Positions 8,485 to 16,764 of a stretch of 45,140 nucleotides of DNA are shown piece after piece. The number at the start of each line of letters is the position of its first letter. Positions within the stretch are counted from its first letter, which is position 1. The stretch is from the NCBI GenBank assembly GCA_049589355.1, contig JBAWAP010000169.1, positions 1-45,140 of the forward strand, given 5' to 3'. The translations under genes and the position numbers were made by a program. Below the pieces are notes generated by a model. It was given only the letters and a program-made list of their open reading frames with translations. It was not told where the DNA came from and ran no database searches. This stretch comes from JBAWAP01 sp049589355 (GTDB lineage Bacteria; Chloroflexota; Anaerolineae; VGOG01).

Positions 8485-8757
8485 ATGACTAAAAGAGGAT
8501 GTGAGTTTGAACAACTTGTCCAATTTGCTTATCGCCATACGTTGGGGGAACTTGGGTTAGAGAATATAAAGCCCTCCTTCAGACTAGAATTTGAGTCTCT
8601 TCAGAAGGCCCACGTGGTGGAGCTAAACATTCTGAGAGATCTCATCGAGGAGTATGACGAGGCCAAAGCAAATCTTAGCGAGAGATTAGAGACCCTTGAG
8701 CAACTCGGGCTTGAATATAGCCTCAAAAGAGCAAAGGAACTCCTGAGACGAACCTGA
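8485..8757 (+). CDS. Small helical protein of unknown function
   Basis: A 90-residue frame starting MTKRGCEFEQLVQFAY and rich in charged helical sequence (NILRDLIEEYDEAKANL, ERLETLEQLGLEY), probably coiled coil in its second half. I do not recognise the family. The same frame is open upstream through the flippase fragment, so a 147-residue fusion starting at 8314 is possible. The ATG at 8485, preceded by AAAAGGAC, is the more natural start. It lies in a scrambled patch and may itself be a fragment. Confidence 0.45.
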   Translation: MTKRGCEFEQLVQFAYRHTLGELGLENIKPSFRLEFESLQKAHVVELNILRDLIEEYDEAKANLSERLETLEQLGLEYSLKRAKELLRRT

Positions 8758-8762
8758 AATCC

Positions 8763-8835
8763 CTAGTCACCAGTGCAGCATGCTTCATCGGCTCGCATTT
8801 AGTGGAGAGGATGGTCGCCTTAGCGGGGTTAGATT
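8763..8835 (+). pseudogene. Possible fragment of an NAD-dependent sugar epimerase N-terminus
   Basis: The frame starting at 8763 reads LVTSAACFIGSHLVERMVAL, closely resembling the Rossmann opening of extended SDR epimerases/dehydratases (VTGGAGFIGSHLVERLL). The glycine motif is already degraded (TSAAC for TGGAG), and the frame runs into the following kinase gene out of register. The match is short, so this is tentative. Confidence 0.45.
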
Positions 8836-9885
8836 ATGAAAGAGCAGAAGCGGCCGTTACGCATTATCAACAGCGTGGCTCCCATCCGCATCTGTGACAA
8901 CGGGGGCTGGACCGATACCTGGTTCGCCGGGCACGGCAAAATCTTCAACATCGGCGTCTATCCTTACGCCGAAGTGCAGATCGAAGTCTATCCCTACTCC
9001 GGCCAGGAAGAGCGCATCGTCATCTACGCCGAGAACTACGGCGAGCGGTACGTGCGGCGTCTCGAAAGCCCAAACTGGGATCGACACCCGCTGCTGGAGG
9101 CGGCCATCGAGCGCATGGGCGTGCCCGATGACATCGCCATTCAGGTTAGCATTTACTCCGAAGCGCCGGCGGGTGCTTCCACCGGCACGTCAGCCGCCGT
9201 CACCGTGGCCCTCATCGGGGCCCTGGATTGCCTCACCCCTGGGCGTCTGACGCCTCACGAAGTTGCCTACGTGGCCCAGTCCATCGAAACGGAGATGCTC
9301 AAACAACAGTGCGGCATTCAGGACCAGCTCTGTGCTGCCTATGGCGGCATCAACTACATTGAGATGTTCCAGTATCCCTACGCCACGGTGTCACAGATCC
9401 GGGTGACAGATTCCATCTGGTGGGAGTTAGAGCGGCGGTTGGCCCTGATCTATCTGGGTAAATCCCATCGCTCGTCCGAGATACACGAACAGGTGATTCG
9501 CCACCTGGAGGACGCCGGGCCAACGGCCAGGCAACTCGAAGCGTTGCGGGCCACGGCCGAGCCTTCGCGGGACGCTGTGTATGCAGGCGATTTTCCCGCT
9601 TTGGGGCGGGCCATGATCCAGAACACGGAGGCACAGCGGGACCTGCATCCCGATCTCGTCAGCCCTGAGGCCCAACGGGTCATCGAGATCGCCCAGGCTC
9701 ACGGGGCATTGGGCTGGAAAGTGAACGGTGCGGGCGGCGCTGGCGGCTCGCTGACTATTCTGGGTGGGCCTTTGTCGCACGTCAAGCGAGCCATGATCCG
9801 TGAGATCGAAGAGGAAAGTCCGTTTTTCCAAAACATCCCCATCTACCTCAGTCGCTTCGGTTTACGGGTATGGGAGACGGAGTGA
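8836..9885 (+). CDS. GHMP-family sugar kinase (HddA-like)
   Basis: A 349-residue cytoplasmic kinase that phosphorylates a sugar or sugar phosphate for nucleotide-sugar synthesis. GGWTDT at 23-28 forms the substrate site. The GHMP phosphate-binding loop is PAGASTGTSAAV at 111-122, with the catalytic region QCGIQDQLCAAYGG at 158-171 and the C-terminal glycine loop KVNGAGGAGGSL near 295. This arrangement matches D-glycero-D-manno-heptose 7-phosphate kinase and related fucose/galactose kinases; which sugar is used cannot be decided here. A remnant of an epimerase lies directly upstream, and a polyprenyl-phosphate glycosyltransferase starts six bases downstream. Confidence 0.82.
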   Translation: MKEQKRPLRIINSVAPIRICDNGGWTDTWFAGHGKIFNIGVYPYAEVQIEVYPYSGQEERIVIYAENYGERYVRRLESPNWDRHPLLEAAIERMGVPDDIAIQVSIYSEAPAGASTGTSAAVTVALIGALDCLTPGRLTPHEVAYVAQSIETEMLKQQCGIQDQLCAAYGGINYIEMFQYPYATVSQIRVTDSIWWELERRLALIYLGKSHRSSEIHEQVIRHLEDAGPTARQLEALRATAEPSRDAVYAGDFPALGRAMIQNTEAQRDLHPDLVSPEAQRVIEIAQAHGALGWKVNGAGGAGGSLTILGGPLSHVKRAMIREIEEESPFFQNIPIYLSRFGLRVWETE

Positions 9886-9891
9886 AAGCAG

Positions 9892-10833
9892 ATGGATCTA
9901 TCCATTGTCATCCCCCTCTATAACGAGGAGGAGAACGTAGAGCCGCTCTATAACCAGTTAAAGACCGTTCTGGAGAGGACAGGTCGAGAGTATGAGATCA
10001 TCATCGTGGATGATGGCAGCACCGACGGGAGCTTCGATGTCCTCAAGAAACTACATGAAGGCGACGAGCGCCTCAAGGTGATCCGCTTCCGCCGCAATTT
10101 CGGACAGACGGCGGCTTTCGCGGCCGGCTTCGACCGCTCCCAGGGCCAGGTGGTGATCACTATGGACGCCGACCTCCAGAACGACCCCGCCGATATTCCC
10201 CTGCTCCTGGAGAAGATCGAGGAGGGGTACGACGTGGTCAGCGGTTGGCGGTTGCACCGCCAGGATCCCTTCTTGACCCGCCGTCTCCCTTCGATGATCG
10301 CTAACTGGCTCATCTCCCAGGTCACCGGGGTGCGTCTGCACGACTACGGTTGCTCCCTGAAGGCCTATCGCCGCGAGGTGGTGAAGAACGTTCAGCTCTA
10401 CGGCGAATTGCACCGTTTCATCCCCGCCATCGCCAATTGGATGGGGGTCTCCGTGACGGAAGTGCCCGTACGTCACTACGCTCGGCGCTTCGGCAGGTCC
10501 AAGTACGGCCTATCCCGCACTGCCAGGGTGCTCCTGGACCTCCTGACTGTGCGCTTCCTGCTGAGCTATTCTACCAGGCCGATTCACATCTTTGGTGGAC
10601 TGGGACTGATAAGCTTCGTCGCGGGCATCGGCCTGGGAGGGTACCTATCCTACGTCAAGTTTGTCCTCGGTCAGAACATTGGCGACCGGCCTCTACTCCT
10701 TCTGGCCATATTACTGATGGTGATGGGCGTGCAGTTGATCAGCATGGGGCTCCTGGGAGAGCTGGTGGTGCGCACTTACTATGAGACATTGGACAAGCCC
10801 ATTTACGCGGTGAGGGAAGTACTGGATGGATAA
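9892..10833 (+). CDS. Polyprenyl-phosphate glycosyltransferase (GtrB/ArnC/DPM1-like)
   Basis: A 313-residue GT2 enzyme that moves a sugar from a nucleotide donor onto polyprenyl phosphate at the inner membrane face. Motifs: IVDDGSTDGS (39-48), MDADLQNDP (91-99), the acceptor-site stretch RRFGRSKYGLSRT, and two C-terminal membrane helices (about 230-250 and 265-290), as in GtrB. The product would be the donor for the GT-C/GT39-like proteins encoded nearby. This makes it the probable link between the soluble and membrane halves of the locus. Confidence 0.88.
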   Translation: MDLSIVIPLYNEEENVEPLYNQLKTVLERTGREYEIIIVDDGSTDGSFDVLKKLHEGDERLKVIRFRRNFGQTAAFAAGFDRSQGQVVITMDADLQNDPADIPLLLEKIEEGYDVVSGWRLHRQDPFLTRRLPSMIANWLISQVTGVRLHDYGCSLKAYRREVVKNVQLYGELHRFIPAIANWMGVSVTEVPVRHYARRFGRSKYGLSRTARVLLDLLTVRFLLSYSTRPIHIFGGLGLISFVAGIGLGGYLSYVKFVLGQNIGDRPLLLLAILLMVMGVQLISMGLLGELVVRTYYETLDKPIYAVREVLDG

Positions 10834-10901
10834 GGGAGCGAGCGTTGGTCGAGTGGGTCTGGAGCGTAGGGGGGAGCAGTCCACCACAAGCTGGGCGGCT
10901 T

Positions 10902-10998
10902 TGGAAATTAGAGATTAGAGATTAGAAATTGTGGAGAATTCAAAGCCTAAGGTTCAAAGTCGGAAGTTTAGAGTTGGAAGTTTAGAGCTTGAAGTTTT
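10902..10998. repeat. Imperfect heptamer repeats spanning the start of a GT39-like gene
   Basis: ATTAGAG/ATTAGAA units (10904-10930) and GGAAGTTTAGAG units (10962-10997) cover the start codon and the first ~22 codons of the next gene. Confidence 0.75.
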
Positions 10999-13900
10999 TC
11001 TGGTTCTGGTTCTTTTCATGCTGGCTTTGCTGCCGCGAGTGTTGAACCTGAACGCCTTCATCACCTGGGACGAGCCCGTATGGACTTACCGGTCCATCAA
11101 ATTCCTGACTGCGCTGCGGAGAATGGACTTTGGCGGAACCTTCCTGGTGGGACACCCGGGGGTGATGACCATGTGGGCTGGAGCAACAGGCATATCTATC
11201 CAACGCTTGCTGGGCTTTAGCTCCGCCACTGATTTCGCCTGGCTGAGCGGCCTGCCGACCCTGGATCCGAAGGATGTGGAAGCTCTGCGCAAGCTGGCTC
11301 CTTTCCTTCCTGCAGCCAAGCTGCCGATGGCGGTGCTCAATGCAGCCTGCGTTGTGGGCGTCTACCTCCTGGCCAGGCGGCTTTTCGACGTCAAGACGGC
11401 CCTTCTCGCCGCCCTCCTCCTGGCCCTCGATCCTTTTCACCTCGCTCTCTCCCGTGTTCTGCACATTGACGCCCTGGCCGCCGATTTCATGATTCTCTCT
11501 GTACTGAGCCTGCTTGTTCACTTATGCCAACCTCGCTCGCGCTTACCTCTTCTCCTTTCCGGAGCTTTCGCTGCTTTGGCCGTCCTCACTAAGTCCTACG
11601 CCCTTTTCCTGGCCCCTTTCTCCGGCCTCTTGCTGGCCGCAGCCTATCTAGTCAAAGAGCGGGATTTTCGCCAGGCGATCCTTCTGTTGCTTCGTTTCTT
11701 TGCCACCTGGTGCCTCGCCGCCGCCTTTGTATTCTTCCTCCTCTGGCCGGCCATGTGGGTTGACCCCCTGGGCACTGTCCAAGGCATGCTCGGCACAGCT
11801 TTCGGCTTCGCTGCCACTCCCGGCCGCACCTCTGAGTTCTTTCTGGGAAAGGCCGTCGCCGATCCAGGACTCTGGTTCTACCCAGTAGCCCTAGCGTTCC
11901 GCACGACGCCGCTTACCGTGTTCGGTTTGGTGATAGCCATCCCCTTGCTTTTCAGCGGTCAGGAACATGTTAAACGTGAAGACGTGAAACGTGAAAACGT
12001 GAAACGTGAAACCAATAAGGTGCAAAGAGGGAACTTGGTGGCTATACTTGTGTATGCTTGCCTTTTCACTATACTTATGAACTTGGGCGCGAAGAAGTTC
12101 GACCGCTACATGCTGCCCGTGATCCTGGCCCTGGACATCGTGGCCGCCTGGGGCATGATCAGGCTTGGAGAGCTCACGAGCTGGTATCTCAGAAGGCATT
12201 CTAAGGACCATCAGCATTGGACTTTGGATATTGGATATTGGATATTTTCTGGGCTTTGGATTTTGCTGTTCTTATTTCAGACTATACACGTCATTTCCTA
12301 TCACCCCCACTATCTGGCATACTACAATCCCCTGCTGGGCGGCTTATCCAGGGCTGTCCAAGCCCTGCCCGTAGGCTGGGGCGAGGGCATGGACCTGGCA
12401 GCCAGGTACTTGAATCAGAAGGAGGACGCACAAGACCTTCGCGTCGCTACGCAGGGCATCCCAGGCTTCGCCCCTCTGTTCAAAGGACAGACGGAGGGAC
12501 TGATGGAGTACAGCCTGGCCACTGCCGACTACGCTGTCCTCTACGTCAGCGATGTGCAACAGAACTCGCCTGCCGCGGCCGCTCTCTACGGTCAACAACA
12601 GCCTGAGCATGTGGTCAAGATTCGCAACGTAGATTACGCCTGGATCTATCCTAACACTCACTATCGGGAGTTGATCGCCTATCTGGAGAGCCAGGCTCAG
12701 TCGGACGACATGGTCCTGCTCGACGCCAGCTCGCCCTTCGTCAAACACTATCAAGGTTCCCTGCCTTATTACGTCATTCTCGATAGCCAGAACTGGGCCG
12801 AGATGGCTAACAGGCTAGCAGAGTCCGCCGGGCCCCAGCACCTATGGTACGTCGCCTACCCAGGGAGCGATATGGGGAGCTGGATCAACTACCAACTGAA
12901 TACCCACGCCCTCCTCATTGATCAAGAGGCCCTTCTCCACGCTACGGTCACTCACTACCTCCTGACTTCTCCCGTTGCTCTGGAGTCGAGTCCTATCGAG
13001 GTGGAGTCAAATGTCAACTTTGGCAACCGCTTGTGGCTAGTAGGCTACGGTTTCTCCGAGGATACAATCGAGTACAGAAAGCAGTTGGGTATGACCCTGC
13101 GTTGGCGGACTCAGCGAGGAATGGATGAGAACTACGCCTTCTCCTTGCGGCTGGTGGACGGCGAAGGGCACCTCTGGGCCCAAGTGGACGAATGGTTGCT
13201 GAACCCCTCTGGCCTCCCAACCTCCGCCTGGAAGGCAGGCGAGACGAGCGAGGGACACTATCTCCTACCTATCCCTGCGGGCATTCCTCCCGGTCGCTAC
13301 TTGGTGAAGACGACCGTTTATCAAACCGACACGCTGGAGGGGGTGGCTATCCTGGACGAGGGGGGGAGGCTGACAGGCATGGAGTACACTCTGGGTATGA
13401 TTTCGATAACTAGCCCCACCATTCCACCGACCACTGAGGAGTTGGCCATCCCCCACGTTTTGAGCTACGATTTTGACGGTCAGGTGGAGCTTCTGGGCTA
13501 CGGCTTATCCGCCGACGAGGTGCGCTCTGGCGATACACTAGGGCTGACCCTCTTCTGGCGGGCGCTGCGCCTGATGGAGCGAGATTACGGACTCCTCCTG
13601 GAGCTCAGGGACGAGGCCGGGCGCACCTGGATGGAGGCGAGGTTACCCCTTCCAAATGAGTCCTATCCCACCAGCCGTTGGCGGCCAAACGAGATCCTGT
13701 GCCCTTCCTACGACTTGCTCATCGAGGCCACCGTCCCCACGGGTCGCTATCGGCTGTTAGTCAACCTGCTCGACAGCGATGGCAGACGGCTGGTCGAAGA
13801 AGGTTTCGCTATCGCCGAACTGGGCATTGAGGGGAGGGAGCATCTCTTCGCTGTGCCGGAGATCCGCTTCCCTCTGCGGGCTGACATCGCTCACCATGTG

Positions 13901-14296
13901 GCTCTCCTCGGCTACGACCTCGACCGGACGGCCGTTGAGCCGGGCAAGACTCTACATTTAACCCTTTACTGGCAGACCCTGGCGAGGATGGAGACGAGCT
14001 ATAGTGTCTTCACCCACCTCCTCGATGCTGAGGGTCGCATCAGGGGACAAAGGGATAGCATGCCTTGCAATGGAGCTTGTCCGACGACGAGTTGGCTCGA
14101 GCGAGAGGTCATCACCGACGAATACGAGATTGCGGTAGATCCCAATGCGCCCGCGGGAGAATATCAGATCGAAGTGGGGATGTATGATCCAAAGAGCGTG
14201 AGCCGCCTTCCCGCCTTCGATGAGATGGGGAGTCGTCTCCCCGATGACCGTATCCTGCTAGGGTCCACGATAATCGTGGAGAGTGGGACGAAATAG
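10931..14296 (+). CDS. GT39-like membrane glycosyltransferase with three C-terminal beta modules
   Basis: A protein of 1121 residues. Membrane segments span ~22-40 and then about ten more to ~470. The first outside loop contains FITWDEPVWTYRS (D47, E48), the acidic pair expected in PMT/ArnT/GT39 enzymes that use polyprenyl-phosphate sugars. After a periplasmic stretch come three tandem copies of the shared module (starts LVGYGFSED, LLGYGLSAD, LLGYDLDRT), each with an L(Y/F/R)W strand and a GRY/GEYxxxV strand. The start is GTG 10931 inside a tandem repeat, so the first ~20 residues are repeat-encoded; ATG codons further in are poor candidates. Two further repeat tracts are translated (11969-12013 giving VKREDVKREN; 12217-12246). 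The gene is followed by a damaged tandem copy. Confidence 0.8.
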   Translation: MENSKPKVQSRKFRVGSLELEVFLVLVLFMLALLPRVLNLNAFITWDEPVWTYRSIKFLTALRRMDFGGTFLVGHPGVMTMWAGATGISIQRLLGFSSATDFAWLSGLPTLDPKDVEALRKLAPFLPAAKLPMAVLNAACVVGVYLLARRLFDVKTALLAALLLALDPFHLALSRVLHIDALAADFMILSVLSLLVHLCQPRSRLPLLLSGAFAALAVLTKSYALFLAPFSGLLLAAAYLVKERDFRQAILLLLRFFATWCLAAAFVFFLLWPAMWVDPLGTVQGMLGTAFGFAATPGRTSEFFLGKAVADPGLWFYPVALAFRTTPLTVFGLVIAIPLLFSGQEHVKREDVKRENVKRETNKVQRGNLVAILVYACLFTILMNLGAKKFDRYMLPVILALDIVAAWGMIRLGELTSWYLRRHSKDHQHWTLDIGYWIFSGLWILLFLFQTIHVISYHPHYLAYYNPLLGGLSRAVQALPVGWGEGMDLAARYLNQKEDAQDLRVATQGIPGFAPLFKGQTEGLMEYSLATADYAVLYVSDVQQNSPAAAALYGQQQPEHVVKIRNVDYAWIYPNTHYRELIAYLESQAQSDDMVLLDASSPFVKHYQGSLPYYVILDSQNWAEMANRLAESAGPQHLWYVAYPGSDMGSWINYQLNTHALLIDQEALLHATVTHYLLTSPVALESSPIEVESNVNFGNRLWLVGYGFSEDTIEYRKQLGMTLRWRTQRGMDENYAFSLRLVDGEGHLWAQVDEWLLNPSGLPTSAWKAGETSEGHYLLPIPAGIPPGRYLVKTTVYQTDTLEGVAILDEGGRLTGMEYTLGMISITSPTIPPTTEELAIPHVLSYDFDGQVELLGYGLSADEVRSGDTLGLTLFWRALRLMERDYGLLLELRDEAGRTWMEARLPLPNESYPTSRWRPNEILCPSYDLLIEATVPTGRYRLLVNLLDSDGRRLVEEGFAIAELGIEGREHLFAVPEIRFPLRADIAHHVALLGYDLDRTAVEPGKTLHLTLYWQTLARMETSYSVFTHLLDAEGRIRGQRDSMPCNGACPTTSWLEREVITDEYEIAVDPNAPAGEYQIEVGMYDPKSVSRLPAFDEMGSRLPDDRILLGSTIIVESGTK
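11969..12013. repeat. AACGTGA-type repeat translated inside the GT39-like gene
   Basis: Units (A)AACGTGA repeat about five times between two membrane segments, encoding a basic linker VKREDVKRENVKRE. A second tract of TTGGATA units lies at 12217-12246 in the same gene. Confidence 0.8.
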
Positions 14297-14298
14297 CC

Positions 14299-16759
14299 AT
14301 GATGATGAAGATAGACCACCGCGCTCCACGAAAAAGATATATCGTTGTGGCTCTTTTCATCCTGGCTTTGCTGCCGCGAGTGTTGAACCTGAACGCTTTC
14401 ATCACCTGGGACGAGCTCATGTGGACCTACCTGTCCATCAAGTTCCTGACGGCGCTGCTGAGAATGGACTTCCGCGGGACCTTCCTGGTTGGACACCCTG
14501 GGGTGATAACCACGTGGGCCGGAGCAACAGGTATATCTATTCAGCGCTTGCTGGGCTTCGGGTCTGCTGCCGATTTAGCCTGGTTGAACGGCCTGCCGAC
14601 CCTGGATTTCTGGTACCCGGAGGCCTTGCGTAAGATGGCTCCTTTCCTTCCAGCGGCAAAGCTGCCACTGGCAATGCTCAACGCGGCCTGTGTCGTGGGT
14701 ATCTACCTTCTCGCTAGGCGACTTTTTGACGCCAGGATCGGCCTCCTCGCCACTGCCCTCCTGGCCCTGGATCCCTTCCACCTACTTGGCTTACTACAAC
14801 CCCCTCCTGGGCGGCTTATCCAAAGCTATCCAAGTCCTGCCCGTGGGCTGGGGCGAGGGCATGGATCTAGCGGCCAGGTACTTAAATCAGAAAGAGGACG
14901 CACCAAACCTTCGCGTCGCCACTTTTGGCATCCCGGGTTTCGCCCCCCTGTTCAAAGGCCAAACGGAAGGGCTGACGGAGCATAACATGGCCACCGCCGA
15001 CTACGCCGTCCTCTACGTTAGCGATGTGCAACAAAACTCCCCCGGCACGGCTGCGCTCTATGGTCAACAACAGCCCGAGCAAGTGGTCAAAATCCACAGC
15101 GTAAACTACGCCTGGATATACCGCAATACCCACTACCAGGAACTGATCGCCTATCTGGTGAGCCAGGCTAAGGCGGGTGACGTCATCCTGCTCGACGCCA
15201 GCTCGCCTTTCGTCAAGTACTATCAAGGGCCGTTGGTTTATTACGTCATCTCCGATAGCCAGAGCTGGAGCGAGATGGCCCAAAGACTAGCACAGTCCGC
15301 CGGGCCCCAGCGCCTGTGGTACGTCGCCTATCCGGAGGGCAATGTGGGGAACTGGATCCGTTACCAATTGAATACCCATGCCCTCCTCATTGATCGAGAG
15401 GCCCTTCCCCACGCCACTGTGTCTTGCTATCTCCTTACCTTTCCTGGGGCGCTTGATTCTAGTCCCATCAAGGTCCAGGCAAACGTCAACTTCGGCAACC
15501 GCTTGCGGCTGACCGGCTACGGGTTCGCCGAGGACGTAATCGAGTACAGAAAACAGTTGGGGATAACCCTCCGTTGGCAGACCCTAGCGGAGATGCGGGA
15601 GATCTACGCCTTGTCCCTTCGCCTGTTTGACCAGCAGGGGCACTTCTGGGGTCAAGCAGATGAATGGCTGGAGAATGAGGCCTCCCTGGCCACCTATGCC
15701 TGGAAAGCGGGCGAGGTTAGCGAGAGGCATCATGCCCTCTCCCTACTCTCCGGCACCCCGCCGGGCCACTATCAAGTGAAGATGGTTCTCTACTGCACAG
15801 ACACGCTGCAAAGATTGGACATCCTGGACGAAAGGGGTGCGCCAGCGGGTACGGAGTACACTTTAGGAGCAACCTCCGTCGCCAGCCCCAGCGTGCCGCC
15901 GACTATCGAGGAACTCGCCATCCCCCACCACCTGCATCACGACTTCGACGGCCAGGTGGAACTCCTGGGCTACGATCTCTCAGCTACGGAAGTGCGAGCA
16001 GGCGAAGTCGTGGGAATCATCCTCTTCTGGCGAGCGCTGGGCTCCATGGAAAGTGATTACCGCCTTCACCTGCAAGTACAAGATGGCGAAGGACACGTCT
16101 GGGCTGCGGGGGAGTTTCCATTGGCCAATGAAGAGTACCCAACCAACCGCTGGAAGGAAGGCGAGGTCATCCGCGGCCAATACGACTTGGTAATTGATGC
16201 CGCTGCTCCGACGGGGGAGTTTTTCCTGCAGGTCAACTTGCTGGATAATGCTAGCGGCTTATTGGTGGAAGAGCAGGGCATTGGCCTGACGAAATTGTCA
16301 TTGGTGGCCCCTGAGCGGCTTTTCACCGTGCCAACCGAGATTCAACATCCCCTTCGAGCGAACCTCGCTGACAGGGTAGCCCTCCTGGGCTACGACCTGG
16401 ATAAGGTCACCGTCAAGCCCAATGGCACTTTGCACCTCATCCTCTACTGGCAAGCCCTGGCGAAAATGGAGACTAGCTACACTGTCTTCGCCCACCTCCT
16501 CGATGCCCAAGATCGCACCTGGGGGCAAAAAGACAACGCTCCCGTGAAGGGCACTCATCCCACGACGAGCTGGCTTCCCGGCGAGGTGGTGATAGACGAA
16601 TACGAGATCGCGGTAGACGCAGCGGCACCGGCGGGTGAGTACCAGATCGAAGTGGGGATGTATGACCTGGAGACCATGCTACGGCTTCCCGCCAACGACG
16701 AGCAAGGCAACCCCCTGCCCAGCGACCACATTCTATTGAGCAAAGTGAGAGTGGATTGA
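14299..16759 (+). pseudogene. Deletion-frameshifted tandem copy of the GT39-like gene
   Basis: The first part (14299 to ~14795) encodes the same N-terminus as the upstream gene, including FITWDELMWTYLS. The second part (~14792-16759) encodes its C-terminal half with three beta modules (starts LTGYGFAED, LLGYDLSAT, LLGYDLDKV). At the join, DNA matching upstream positions up to 11441 is followed directly by DNA matching 12311 onward. About 869 bp are therefore missing, which is not a multiple of three, so the halves are in different frames. The lost part encodes nearly all membrane helices, so a functional enzyme is not expected. The C-terminal frame alone (about 655 residues from AYYNPLLGG) could still be translated if a start exists. 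Confidence 0.85.
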
Positions 16760-16764
16760 GGATT

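Noticed and set aside
8314..8757. A genuine 147-residue fusion of a flippase end and a small protein
   Set aside because: The first part is an obvious partial duplicate lacking the rest of the membrane protein; the ATG at 8485 gives a more natural small gene.
14690..16759. A separate intact 689-residue gene
   Set aside because: Its first ~30 codons are the out-of-frame remainder of the upstream half; comparison with 10931-14296 shows a deletion frameshift.
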